In this document: positions 52,420-61,532 of the stretch, piece after piece
Layout of the letters: each line of letters opens with the position of its first letter
Position numbering within the stretch: position 1 is the first letter of the stretch
Source: KBS-83 sp051025295
Lineage (GTDB): Bacteria; Acidobacteriota; Terriglobia; Terriglobales; Acidobacteriaceae
Reading direction: 5' to 3' (one strand)
Assembly: GCA_051025295.1 (NCBI GenBank)
Contig: JBMGJV010000002.1
Length of the DNA stretch: 64,000 nucleotides
Position numbers and translations under genes: made by a program
Notes under the pieces: model-generated
Database searches by the model: none
Told to the model about the DNA's origin: nothing
What the model saw: only the letters and a program-made list of their open reading frames with translations

Positions 52420-52630
52420 AGAGACCTCAGCAGAAAGGTGAACAGATCAAGCGTGTACAGATCTCCGGACGCCGACGCGACCGGGGAACTGCCTATGTGT
52501 GCCTATGTATGAGGCAAATTAGGAATAAGTGTTTGCTCAGTAACAACGAAATATTCGCGGCATCCCACGCGATGGCATCCGCGACCGGCGAGGCCTCACA
52601 GGGCTGCCCCGTATAATGAGCAGAACCGGC

Positions 52631-53674
52631 ATGCCCATCTCCGCCCATAGATCCAGCCTGCGTTTCAAGCGCATCGCAGCCGCCCGCAAGGCGCGCGAAC
52701 TCGCGCTCGTGGGCCATGCACTGGCTTCCACGCACCACGTCGTCATGGCCCAGATCGTGCCGATGCGCTTCTGCAATCTCTCGTGCGCCTACTGCAATGA
52801 GTACGACAAGGTCTCCGAGCCTGTGCCGCTCGACGAGATGCTGCGCCGCATCGACCACCTGGCCAGCTTGGGGACCAGCATCATCACGATCTCCGGCGGT
52901 GAGCCGCTGACCCACCCCGATCTGGACCAGATCATTGCCCGCATCCGTCACCACGGCCGGGTCGCCGGCATGATCACCAACGGCTACTTCCTGATGCCGG
53001 ACCGCATCGAGCGGCTGAACCGCGCCGGGCTCGATCACATGCAGATCTCGATCGATAACGTCCAGCCGGATGAGATCTCGAAGAAGAGCCTGAAGGTCCT
53101 CGACAAAAAGCTGCAGTTCCTGGCCGAGCACGCAGATTTCCACATCAACATCAACTCCGTTGTCGGCGGCGGGATCAAGAACCCGCAGGATGCACTCACG
53201 ATCGGGCACCGCGCGCTTGAGCTCGGCTTCACCTCCACCATCGGCATCATCCACGACGGCAGCGGCCAACTGAAGCCGCTCGGCGGGGAAGAGCGCCGCG
53301 TGTATTACGAGATGAAGCAGCTCGACAAGAAGAACTACTCGCGTTTCAACCACTTCCAGGAAGCCATCGCCAACGGCGAGCCCAATGATTGGCGTTGCCG
53401 TGCCGGCTCGCGCTACCTGTATATCTGCGAAAACGGCCTGGTGCACTACTGCTCGCAGCAACGTGGCTTTCCGGGCACGCCGCTCGCCGAGTACACGCAC
53501 GCCGATCTCGACCGCGAGTTCCTGACTGAAAAGACCTGCGCGCCCAACTGCACCATCTCCTGTGTGCACCAGATCTCGTACATCGACCACTGGCGCGCTC
53601 CGCAGACCCGCATCACCACGCCGCACGGCGCCCACACGGACCACACCTCGGACCTGGTCAACATCGAGCACTAG
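52631..53674 (+). CDS. Radical SAM protein with SPASM-like C-terminus
   Basis: A 347-residue enzyme. The N-terminal AdoMet motif is CNLSCAYCNEYD, followed by ISGGEPLTHPD (SAM-binding GGEP) and the usual strands to about residue 215. The C-terminus is cysteine-rich (WRCRAGSRYLYICENGLVHYC and CAPNCTISC), which looks like a SPASM/twitch site for extra iron-sulfur clusters, as in peptide-modifying enzymes. No small substrate peptide was found next to it. The start is uncertain: TATAAT at 52612-52617 overlaps an earlier ATG at 52616, so the ATG at 52631 is preferred. Alternative: another MoaA/HpnH-like function. Confidence 0.78.
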   Translation: MPISAHRSSLRFKRIAAARKARELALVGHALASTHHVVMAQIVPMRFCNLSCAYCNEYDKVSEPVPLDEMLRRIDHLASLGTSIITISGGEPLTHPDLDQIIARIRHHGRVAGMITNGYFLMPDRIERLNRAGLDHMQISIDNVQPDEISKKSLKVLDKKLQFLAEHADFHININSVVGGGIKNPQDALTIGHRALELGFTSTIGIIHDGSGQLKPLGGEERRVYYEMKQLDKKNYSRFNHFQEAIANGEPNDWRCRAGSRYLYICENGLVHYCSQQRGFPGTPLAEYTHADLDREFLTEKTCAPNCTISCVHQISYIDHWRAPQTRITTPHGAHTDHTSDLVNIEH

Positions 53675-53719
53675 CGCGAACGCATTGCCTCAAGGGCGCC
53701 TCTCGCGCTAGGGTGGCCC

Positions 53720-54631
53720 GTGCGTCAGTTCCACTCCGCCATGAGGTCCGTGTTGCGCCTGAAACTCTCTCCCTTCCTCGCCTGTCTCATTCTCGTGCTG
53801 CCTGCCATCGCCAGTGCTCAGCCCGCGCTCTCCGTTCATTGGGAGGAGCTCACTGGCGCGGACTTCATCGCCGCGATCAAGCAGGCGCAGGGCGTTTGCG
53901 TGTTGCCCTTCGGCATCATCGAGAAGCATGGGCCTCACCTGCCGCTCGGCACGGACCTGATCAATGCCCGCTACCTCAGCGAAAAGGCTGCCCAGCAGGA
54001 GTACGCGGTTGTCTTTCCGCCCTACTACTTCGGCCAGATCGCCGAAGCGCGCCACGAGCCCGGAACCGTCGCGTATCCCGCTGCCATGCAGATGAGCCTG
54101 CTGCAGCAAACTACCGACGAGATGGGACGCAACGGCTGCACCAAGATCCTGATCGTGAATGGTCACGGCGGCAATGAAAACCTGCTGCCTTACTTCGCGC
54201 AGACACAGCTCGACTCTCCGCACGACTACGTCGTCTACATCGACTGGCCGCAGCCTCCGCATGATCCGCAGCGGCCCTACAAGCCGGGCCCGACGGACTA
54301 CCACGCGGGTGAAGCCGAGACTTCGCACACCATGATCACCGCCCCAACGCTCGTGCATCCCGAGCGCGCGGGCCAAGAGTCCGGTGCCGACCACAAGCGG
54401 CTCCAACTACCCGAAGGCGTGTACACCGGCATCTGGTGGTACGCCAGCTATCCGGATCACTACTCGGGTGACGGCTCGCTGGCCTCCCGCGAACTTGGCG
54501 AATACGACCTGAAGGCAGAGACCGCTGCCACAGCCGCGGTGATTCGCGCCGTTAAGGCCGATGCGGTGAGCGCAGGACTGCAGCAGAAGTTCTACGAGGA
54601 TGCGAAGCACCCGTTGCGCACGCCGCAGTAG
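53720..54631 (+). CDS. Exported creatininase family amidohydrolase
   Basis: A 303-residue metal-dependent amidohydrolase of the creatininase/MftE type with a signal peptide (SPFLACLILVLPAIASA). Metal motifs: FGIIEKHGPHLPLGTD (Glu, His, Asp), NGHGGNE (His) and YHAGEAETS (Glu). Substrates of family members include creatinine, formamidopyrimidines and cyclic amides; the export is unusual for the family. Start GTG with TAGGGT 5 nt before it; an alternative ATG at 53741 also precedes the signal peptide. It follows the radical SAM gene by 45 nt, so a joint role is possible; in the mycofactocin system a creatininase-like MftE pairs with a radical SAM enzyme, but here no precursor peptide was seen. 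Confidence 0.83.
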   Translation: MRQFHSAMRSVLRLKLSPFLACLILVLPAIASAQPALSVHWEELTGADFIAAIKQAQGVCVLPFGIIEKHGPHLPLGTDLINARYLSEKAAQQEYAVVFPPYYFGQIAEARHEPGTVAYPAAMQMSLLQQTTDEMGRNGCTKILIVNGHGGNENLLPYFAQTQLDSPHDYVVYIDWPQPPHDPQRPYKPGPTDYHAGEAETSHTMITAPTLVHPERAGQESGADHKRLQLPEGVYTGIWWYASYPDHYSGDGSLASRELGEYDLKAETAATAAVIRAVKADAVSAGLQQKFYEDAKHPLRTPQ

Positions 54632-54654
54632 CGCTCCACAGCCCGTTGCTCCAC

Positions 54655-54660
54655 TACACT
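54655..54660 (+). promoter_or_regulatory. -10 element of the RNase HI gene, leaderless
   Basis: TACACT ends exactly 6 nt before the ATG at 54667, no ribosome site. Lies 23 nt after the creatininase stop. Confidence 0.45.
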
Positions 54661-54666
54661 CAGGCT

Positions 54667-55464
54667 ATGACGGAAGCAGCAGCAGCAGGCATCGTCGCGT
54701 ACTGCGACGGCGGATCACGCGGCAACCCGGGCCCGAGTGGATACGGCGTCTCTATAGAGGACGAAAACGGCCGGGCAGTCGCCGAACTGAGCGAATTCCT
54801 CGGTGTGAAGACCAACAACTTCGCTGAGTATTCCGGCCTCCTCGCTGCGCTTGAATACGCGGTCACCCGCGGTCAGAAGCGGCTACGGGTGGTGGCCGAC
54901 TCCGAGCTGATGGTCAAGCAGATGAAGGGGCAGTACCGTGTCAACAGCCCGGACCTGCGGCCCCTCTGGGAAGAAGCGAAGCGGCGCGTCGCGAAGCTCG
55001 AGCGATTTGAGATTCAGCACGTGCTGCGCAACAAGAACAAGCGCGCGGATGCACTTGCCAACCAGGCTATGGATCGCGGTAGCGGCCGCATGGTGCGCGA
55101 ACTGGGCAGGACAGAGGAGAGCACCCCGGAATCGGCGGCATCGAAGGGCACTGCTGGGGTGGCTCCCGTGCATGGATCGCTGTTCGAGATGCCCGGAAGG
55201 GCAGCGCGCATGGCCGATGGCTCGGAGGCAGCGGCGGCGAAGCCCACCAGCCCGCTCCGCGGGGATCCCAGTGGTGCAACTGCGGCCAGTGGCAAAGCGC
55301 GGCAGACGGACTATGCCGCAGCAAAGCCGGCAACCGGCCCTGCTGCGCGCGCTAACCCTCCCGGCGGCCCTCGCACACTCAAGGGATTCGTGAAGAACGG
55401 CGTCGTGCACCTGCTCGAAGGTGAGTTGCCGGAGAACTGCTTCGTCCGCGTCACCGTCGAGTAG
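54667..55464 (+). CDS. Ribonuclease HI with a C-terminal AF2212/DUF104-like extension
   Basis: A 265-residue protein. Residues 8-140 are an RNase HI-like domain with the four acidic residues Asp14 (YCDGGSRGNPG), Glu54 (NFAEYSG), Asp78 (VADSEL) and Asp128 (NKRADALAN), degrading RNA in RNA/DNA hybrids. A linker of about 90 residues (Ala/Ser/Pro/Gly-rich, no fold) leads to LKGFVKNGVVHLLEGELPEN and a closing strand FVRVTVE. This looks like the short beta-domain found in AF2212/DUF104 putative antitoxins. The start is 54667; a frame extension to 54646 lies upstream of the -10. Confidence 0.85.
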   Translation: MTEAAAAGIVAYCDGGSRGNPGPSGYGVSIEDENGRAVAELSEFLGVKTNNFAEYSGLLAALEYAVTRGQKRLRVVADSELMVKQMKGQYRVNSPDLRPLWEEAKRRVAKLERFEIQHVLRNKNKRADALANQAMDRGSGRMVRELGRTEESTPESAASKGTAGVAPVHGSLFEMPGRAARMADGSEAAAAKPTSPLRGDPSGATAASGKARQTDYAAAKPATGPAARANPPGGPRTLKGFVKNGVVHLLEGELPENCFVRVTVE

Positions 55465-55471
55465 CCGTCGC

Positions 55472-57943
55472 CTACTGCTGGCGCAGGATCTCCACCGGCT
55501 GCAGCCGTGACGCGCGATGTGCTGGAATCCAGCTCGCCACCGCTGCGACAATCAAGAGCACCGCAGCGGTTGCGCCGAACACGAGTGGATCGCTGGACCG
55601 GGTTTGGAAGAGCAGCCCCTCAATGCGTGAGCCCATCCAGGCTGCCATAGCTCCCGCAGAGACTGTGCCGACCACCAGTCCCGCCAAGGTCAGTTCGAAC
55701 CCGCGACGCAGCACCAGCCGACGCACATCGGCAGGCTGCGCGCCCAAGGCGAGCCGCACGCCGAACTCGGCGCGGCGCTGCGCGACAACGTAGCTGAGCA
55801 GGCCGTAAATGCCGACCGCCGCCAGCAACACGGCGACGCATGAGAAACCGGTCATGAGCGCTGCCTGAAATCGCTGATCGCCGCTTGTGCGCTCGATCGC
55901 CGCATTCATCGTCCGAACTCGGTAGAGCGGCGTGCCGGGTGCAAGTTGATTGACCAGCTGCCTCGCCGTGCCGACGAACTGTTGCGGATCGCCCTCCGTC
56001 CGCACGGCAACCGTGAAGGGGCCAATGGGAACCTGGTTGTAGGGCAGGAAGTACTCCGGCTGAATCTCCTCGCCCCGGCTTAGGCGACGCGTGTTGCTGA
56101 TGACACCGATGATCCGTCGGTGCGGGTGAGGAGCGCCGTCAGGCGAGGCGCTATTGCCCAGTCCGCTGACCAACATACGGCCCAATGGATCGGCGTCCGG
56201 AAAGAACTTTCGCGCGAAGGCCTCATTGATGACGGTCACTTCGCTCTCACTCGTGAACTGGTCTTCATCCGGGGTGAACCAGCGGCCACGCTCGATCGGA
56301 ATCTCGAGCGTGCGTAGATAGTTGGCACTGGCCAGCGTCAGCCGCGCGGACGGTCCTTCGCCTGGTGGCGTTGGCCTGCCATCGATCGCGAAGGCAATGG
56401 ACATGTTGCCTCCGCTGAAGGGCATGCCGAACGAGCCGCCCACTGATTTCACGCCCGGGATCGCCTGAAGGCGACCGAGCAGCGTCTGGTGAAACTGCAC
56501 ACCTGCAGGTGGCGCCATGTTGGGCGGAAGAAAGACCCGGAAGGTGAGCAGGTGATCACTGCGGAAGCCGAGGTCGGAGTGGTTGAGGCGGTCGAAGGAA
56601 CGGATCAGCAGCCCGGCGCCGACGAGCAACAGCAGGCTGAGCGCAACCTCGCCAATCACAAGACTCGCGTGAAGGCGTTGCTGGCGGGGGCCCACGGTGT
56701 TGCGGCGCAGGCCGCCCTCCAGCACCGAGGCGGGGCTCGCGTTCGCGGCTCGCCACGCCGGCACGGCACCGAACAACAGCGTGGTGACAATGGCCAGAGC
56801 AAATGTGAAGAGCAGCACATTGCCACTGATCGAGGCATGCGTGATGCGCGGCAGATCGGGCAGTGACTGAAGCGAGAGATGCAGGGCCAATGCTGCGAGA
56901 ACGGCTCCGGCTGCACTCCCGACGAGTGCAAGCAGAGAGAACTCGACGAGCAGCTGCCGCATCACGCGCCAGCGGTTTGCGCCCAGGGCCGTCCGCAGCG
57001 CCATCTCACCGGCCCGCGCGCTGGTGCGGGCCAGCAGCATGCCGGCCACATTTGCGCACGCGATCAGCAGAAGGCAGCACACTGCCGCGAAGAGCAGACG
57101 CAACTGCCGGGCATTGCCCACCCATGCGTCCAACCCACGCTGGACACGGATGCCAGTTGTCAGCTTGTCAGCTACATACCGGCGCGCAAGCCCCTTTTGG
57201 ATCGCGTTCATCTCCGCCGTAGCCTGCTGCTGCGTTGCTCCGGGGCGAAGTCTGCCAACGACGGTTTCCAGATCATTCCAGCCGCGTTGCTGCACGACCG
57301 AGTTGGGGCCGTCATCCGCATAGCCGAAGGTGACCCAGAAGGGCGCCTCCGTGTAGTGCAAAGGAAAGGCCAGCCCCTGCGGCATCACGCCGATGATGGT
57401 CCAGCCTTCTCTGTTGATGCGCAGCTGCTTTCCCAGAACGTCGCGCGACCCCGCGAAGTCGCGCTGCCAGAGCTGATAACTCAGCAGTACGTTGTGATTG
57501 CCTTTTGCCTCGTCTGCCTCGGTGAAGTCGCGCCCGAGGATGGGTTCAACCTGGAGGGTGCGGAACGCGTTTCCGGAGACCACACCACCGTCAACCTGCT
57601 CTGCTGATCCATCGCGCCGTGTAAGCGAGAACTTGTCGTCACCAAAGGTCGCAATCGAAGCGAAGGTGTGGCTCTGCCTGCGCCAGTCGAACACATTCTG
57701 GTAGGAGGCCGTGTTCGGCACCAGAGCTGGTGAATGGCTGTTCTCCTGCACCAGGCAGGTTATGGCCATGAGCTGTTCGCTGCGCGGAAAGGGCAGAGGC
57801 GCCAGCAGCACCGCGTGTACCAGGCTGAAGATGCCGGTTGTGGCGCCGATACCAAGCGCGAGCGTCAGGATGACGCTCATCGAGAACGCGGGCGTCTTGC
57901 GCAACTGGCGCAGCGCAAAGCGAAGGTCGGATGTGACGGCCAC
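55472..57943 (-). CDS. ADOP-type orphan ABC permease (acidobacterial duplicated orphan permease)
   Basis: An 823-residue membrane protein with two FtsX-like halves: each has a MacB_PCD periplasmic part and membrane helices. The N-terminus DLRFALRQLRKTPAFSMSVI and the helix LTLALGIGATTGIFSLVHAV are the hallmark of the ADOP family that is expanded in Acidobacteriota. The second half repeats this (RRAEFGVRLALGAQPADVRRL and RASRLQPVEILRQ). No ATPase is encoded beside it, in keeping with the orphan label; it must use an ATPase encoded elsewhere. Role probably lipoprotein release, efflux or signalling; not known. Start GTG with a GAGGTG site 5 nt away. Confidence 0.9.
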   Translation of the reverse strand: MAVTSDLRFALRQLRKTPAFSMSVILTLALGIGATTGIFSLVHAVLLAPLPFPRSEQLMAITCLVQENSHSPALVPNTASYQNVFDWRRQSHTFASIATFGDDKFSLTRRDGSAEQVDGGVVSGNAFRTLQVEPILGRDFTEADEAKGNHNVLLSYQLWQRDFAGSRDVLGKQLRINREGWTIIGVMPQGLAFPLHYTEAPFWVTFGYADDGPNSVVQQRGWNDLETVVGRLRPGATQQQATAEMNAIQKGLARRYVADKLTTGIRVQRGLDAWVGNARQLRLLFAAVCCLLLIACANVAGMLLARTSARAGEMALRTALGANRWRVMRQLLVEFSLLALVGSAAGAVLAALALHLSLQSLPDLPRITHASISGNVLLFTFALAIVTTLLFGAVPAWRAANASPASVLEGGLRRNTVGPRQQRLHASLVIGEVALSLLLLVGAGLLIRSFDRLNHSDLGFRSDHLLTFRVFLPPNMAPPAGVQFHQTLLGRLQAIPGVKSVGGSFGMPFSGGNMSIAFAIDGRPTPPGEGPSARLTLASANYLRTLEIPIERGRWFTPDEDQFTSESEVTVINEAFARKFFPDADPLGRMLVSGLGNSASPDGAPHPHRRIIGVISNTRRLSRGEEIQPEYFLPYNQVPIGPFTVAVRTEGDPQQFVGTARQLVNQLAPGTPLYRVRTMNAAIERTSGDQRFQAALMTGFSCVAVLLAAVGIYGLLSYVVAQRRAEFGVRLALGAQPADVRRLVLRRGFELTLAGLVVGTVSAGAMAAWMGSRIEGLLFQTRSSDPLVFGATAAVLLIVAAVASWIPAHRASRLQPVEILRQQ

Positions 57944-58093
57944 GGCTGCACCTCGAAATCAAAGAGTTCGGGGGAGTCAAAAGCACGCAGTCGGCCATCG
58001 CGCGAGCAGCAAAGTGCCTGCAAATGTGCGGCCGGCAGCCTCTACAAGTGTTCAGGGGCACTCACCGGTGTCCGAAGGTGGACAGCCGCCTCT

Positions 58094-58564
58094 TCAGCCC
58101 TTGGCCAGTTCGGCTTTCACGATCTCACTGACCAGCTTGCCGTCGGCGCGCTGGTCAAGAGCGGCGATCTTTGCCTGCACATCCTTGATGACCAGGCCCA
58201 TCTCTTTCGGCGTGGGCCGCTTGCCCGCAGAGGCCATCTCGGCAATCGTCGTCTCGACCAGGGTGCGGACACTCGCCTCGCTCGCCTGCTGCGGCATGTA
58301 GGCTTCGATGACCACGATCTCCGCAGCCTCTTTTTCCGCAAGTTCCGGGCGATTGCCGCGCGTGAACTGCTCGATCGACTCCTTGCGCTGTTTGATCAGC
58401 GTAGTCAGCGTCTGCAGGACCTCGGCATCGGTCAGCGGCTCGCGCTTTTCAATCTCGCGATTCTTGATCGCCGTCTTGACCATGCGCAGCACTTCGAGCC
58501 GCAGCTGCTCGCGCTGCTTCATCGCGGTGATCGTGTCCTGCTGGATGCGCTCCTGGAGGGTCAT
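58094..58564 (-). CDS. GatB/YqeY domain protein
   Basis: A 156-residue helical protein of the YqeY family, related to the tail domain of GatB (tRNA amidation) but not itself an amidotransferase. Seen: LQERIQQDTITAMKQREQLR, LRMVKTAIKNREIEKREPLT, EVLQTLTTLIKQRKESIEQF and MGLVIKDVQAKIAALDQRAD, which are the standard blocks. The reading frame is open far upstream, but the homology and a GAGGAG site before ATG 58564 fix the start. Divergent from the class V aminotransferase. Confidence 0.9.
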   Translation of the reverse strand: MTLQERIQQDTITAMKQREQLRLEVLRMVKTAIKNREIEKREPLTDAEVLQTLTTLIKQRKESIEQFTRGNRPELAEKEAAEIVVIEAYMPQQASEASVRTLVETTIAEMASAGKRPTPKEMGLVIKDVQAKIAALDQRADGKLVSEIVKAELAKG

Positions 58565-58672
58565 CTCTTGCTCGTCTCCTCGCGTTCGCTGCTTCTGGAA
58601 GACGCAGGCGAAGGCCAACCACACAGTATAGAGAGCCGGCGTCGCGACGCCCTCCCATAGAATGAGACAACA

Positions 58673-59845
58673 ATGATCCGCAAGACTCGCCTGTTCACAC
58701 CCGGACCGACGCCTCTGCTGCCTGCCGCGCAATTCGCGATGGCCGCGGCCGACATGCACCACCGCACACCTGAGTTCCGCGCCCTCTACCAGAAGGTGCT
58801 GGAGCAAATGCGCGCCTTTATCGGCACAAAGAACGATGTGCTGCTGATGGCCTGTTCGGGCACGGGCGCCATGGAGGCCTCCGTCGCGAACATCACCTCG
58901 CCAGGCGATCGTGTGCTGGTTCTGGCCGCAGGCAAATTTGGCGAGCGCTGGACGGCGTTGGCGAAGGCCTACAACTGCGATGTCGACCTGGTGAGTGTGC
59001 CCTATGGGCAGACCTTCACGCTCGACCAGGTGAAGGCAGCGCTGCGCGTGGAGACGCGCGCGGTGTACATGCAGGGCACCGAAACTTCGACCGGCACGCG
59101 GCATGATGTGCAGGGTGTGGCGCAGCTGCTGAAGGATGTGAAGAGCGACGCGGTGCTCGTCGTCGATGGCATCACCGGCCTCGGTACGACGCACTTCGAC
59201 CCGGATGGCTGGGGCGTAGACATCCTGATCGGCGGATCGCAAAAGGCGGTCATGATTCCGCCAGGTCTGGCCTACTGCTCGGTGAGCGAGAAGGCGTGGG
59301 ACCTGATGGGCAACGCGCTGAACCCGCGCTACTACTTCGACCTCCGCAAGGAGCGCAAGAGCGCGGCCAAGGGCGAGTCGTCCTACACGCCCGCCACGTC
59401 CCTCATCGCGGCGCTGGGTGCCGCATTCGACTACATTGCAGCGCAGGGGAATGGCGACCTGGCGGCCGGCCGCGTGGAGCTGGTCGACAATGCAGAGACG
59501 ATTGCCGCGATGACCCGCAGTGCCATGCAGGCGCTGGGGCTGAAGCTGTTCTCCTCGTCTCCAGCTGCGGCCGTCACGGCCGTGCTCCCGCCCGAGGGCA
59601 TCGACTCCGGCGTGGTTGTGAAAGAGCTGAAGTCACGCTTCGGCGCGATCATCACCAACGGTCAGGGCGAGATGAAGGGCCAGCTCTTCCGCATCGCGCA
59701 TCTCGGTTTCTTCGACTATCTCGATACGATTTCGCTGATCGGCGCGCTCGAACAGGTTGCCGCACGGTCACTGCATCTGCCTGGCTTCGCCTTCGGCAAG
59801 GCGCTCACCGCGGCGCAGCAGACCTTCGTCGATCGCACTCACTAG
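58673..59845 (+). CDS. Class V aminotransferase (alanine-glyoxylate / phosphoserine-like)
   Basis: A 390-residue PLP enzyme of the alanine:glyoxylate/serine:pyruvate family. Blocks: FTPGPTPLLPAAQFAM at the N-terminus, MACSGTGAMEASVANI for phosphate binding, VDGITGLGTTHFDPDGWGVD with the PLP Asp, and the Schiff-base Lys in GGSQKAVMIPPGLAY. The position 37 nt before serA suggests that it may transaminate phosphohydroxypyruvate (taking the place of SerC) or work with serine and glyoxylate; the sequence alone cannot decide. TAGAAT lies 9 nt before the ATG. Confidence 0.87.
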   Translation: MIRKTRLFTPGPTPLLPAAQFAMAAADMHHRTPEFRALYQKVLEQMRAFIGTKNDVLLMACSGTGAMEASVANITSPGDRVLVLAAGKFGERWTALAKAYNCDVDLVSVPYGQTFTLDQVKAALRVETRAVYMQGTETSTGTRHDVQGVAQLLKDVKSDAVLVVDGITGLGTTHFDPDGWGVDILIGGSQKAVMIPPGLAYCSVSEKAWDLMGNALNPRYYFDLRKERKSAAKGESSYTPATSLIAALGAAFDYIAAQGNGDLAAGRVELVDNAETIAAMTRSAMQALGLKLFSSSPAAAVTAVLPPEGIDSGVVVKELKSRFGAIITNGQGEMKGQLFRIAHLGFFDYLDTISLIGALEQVAARSLHLPGFAFGKALTAAQQTFVDRTH

Positions 59846-59882
59846 CGGCATCCGCCGCCTCGCTCATCACAGGAGCCCGACC

Positions 59883-61478
59883 GTGAAGATTGTGCTTGCA
59901 GAAAAGGTGTCTCCAGCCACGCTCGCCGTATTGCAGGCAGAGCCCGGCTGGACCGTCGTGACTCACGACCAGATCAAGGATGGACTGCCGCGCGAACTGG
60001 CGGACGCTGAGGGCCTGGTCGTTCGCTCGGCTGTGCAGGTCGATGATGCGCTGCTCGAACACGCGCCGAAGCTGCGTGTGATCGGCCGCGCGGGTGTGGG
60101 CGTCGACAATATTGATGCCGATGCAGCAACCCGCCGCGGCATCGTCGTTATGAATACGCCGGGTGCGAACGCGATCGCCGTGGCCGAGCTGACCCTCGCA
60201 CTTATGCTTGCGCTTGCGCGCCAGCTGCCAAAGGCGAACGGGCTCCTACATCAGGGCAAGTGGGAGAAGAAGTCGCTCTCTGGCTCGGAGCTGCGCGGCA
60301 AGACGCTCGCGGTGCTCGGGTTGGGGCGGATCGGTCTCGAAGTCGCCCAGCGCGCTGCCAGCTTCGGCATGCAGCTCATCGGGCATGATCCATTCGTATC
60401 TGCTGCAGTAGCAAGAGAGCGGGGCATCGAGCTTGTCAGCATGGAGCAGCTGTTTGCCCGCGCTGACTACCTGACCCTTCACGTCGGCCTGACGCCACAG
60501 ACCGCCAGCGTGATCAACGCAAAAAATCTCGCGCTGATGAAGAAGGGCGTCCGACTGGTGAACTGCGCACGCGGCGAGTTGATCGACGATGCCGCTCTGC
60601 TTGGCGCGCTCAACTCGGGCCAGGTAGCCGGTGCCGCGCTCGACGTGTTCCGCGAGGAGCCGCTGAAAGACTCGCCGTACTTCGGGCGGGATAACGTGAT
60701 CCTCACGCCGCACATTGCCGGATCGACGGCCGAGGCACAAGAGGCCGTGGGCATCCAGATCGCGCGGCAGGTGCGCGAGTACCTGAAGCTCGGTGTCGTC
60801 CAGAACGCCGTCAATCTGCCCTCGCTGACGCACGAGGAGTATGTCGAACTCTCGCCGTATATCGACATGGCCGCGCGGCTCGGAGGATTTCTCTCCGCAT
60901 CAACGGAAGGCAATCTGGAGAGCATCGCGCTGGTCTATCGAGGACGTCTGGCGCAGGGCAAGACGGAGCTCGTGCGCAATGCCGCGATCGAAGGTGTGCT
61001 CGGCCATGCAGAGCCGGTGAATCGGATCAACGCCGCCGCGGTTGCGGAGGAGCGAGGCATCCGCCTGCACGAGACCAAGGCAGAGGACGGTGGTCCCGCA
61101 GGTCTCACGCTCACGCTGCACACGCGCACTGGAGAGGCGACCGCGACAGCGACTGTGCTGCACGGCCGCTCGCCCCGCTTGTTGGCGAGCGATGGCATCG
61201 ACATCGAAGTGCCGCTACACGGCACATTGGTCTCAATCCGCAACTACGACGTGCCGGGTGTGATTGGGCGTGTCGGCACCGTGCTCGGTGAGCACCAGGT
61301 CAACATTGCAAACTTTGCGCTTGGCCGCGGCCCTGAGCCGTCTTCCGCAAGAGAGCAGGCGCAGGCGATTGCGGTGGTGCAGGTGGATGGCGAGATCACA
61401 CCGGCCGTGCTCGGTGCGCTTGAGGCCATCGAGGCGGTGCGTCGTGTCCGGCTGGTGCAACTCCCCGCGCTGGCCTAG
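59883..61478 (+). CDS. serA: D-3-phosphoglycerate dehydrogenase (long form with ASB and ACT domains)
   Basis: A 531-residue NAD-dependent enzyme of serine synthesis. Catalytic domain residues about 1-310: GRAGVGVDNIDADAA, the Rossmann motif LGLGRIGLEVAQ, NCARGELIDDAAL and the catalytic HIAGSTAEAQEAVG. After the ASB domain (about 320-450) comes the C-terminal ACT domain VIGRVGTVLGEHQVNIANFALGR, a site for serine feedback inhibition. Start is GTG with AGGAG 8 nt upstream (59870-59874); a frame extension to 59757 overlaps the previous gene. Operon with the class V aminotransferase. Confidence 0.95.
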   Translation: MKIVLAEKVSPATLAVLQAEPGWTVVTHDQIKDGLPRELADAEGLVVRSAVQVDDALLEHAPKLRVIGRAGVGVDNIDADAATRRGIVVMNTPGANAIAVAELTLALMLALARQLPKANGLLHQGKWEKKSLSGSELRGKTLAVLGLGRIGLEVAQRAASFGMQLIGHDPFVSAAVARERGIELVSMEQLFARADYLTLHVGLTPQTASVINAKNLALMKKGVRLVNCARGELIDDAALLGALNSGQVAGAALDVFREEPLKDSPYFGRDNVILTPHIAGSTAEAQEAVGIQIARQVREYLKLGVVQNAVNLPSLTHEEYVELSPYIDMAARLGGFLSASTEGNLESIALVYRGRLAQGKTELVRNAAIEGVLGHAEPVNRINAAAVAEERGIRLHETKAEDGGPAGLTLTLHTRTGEATATATVLHGRSPRLLASDGIDIEVPLHGTLVSIRNYDVPGVIGRVGTVLGEHQVNIANFALGRGPEPSSAREQAQAIAVVQVDGEITPAVLGALEAIEAVRRVRLVQLPALA

Positions 61479-61532
61479 CTGTGGCCAGCTACAATCGTCT
61501 CAGCGAGAGAAGTACCGAAGGAGTCGTGTTCC

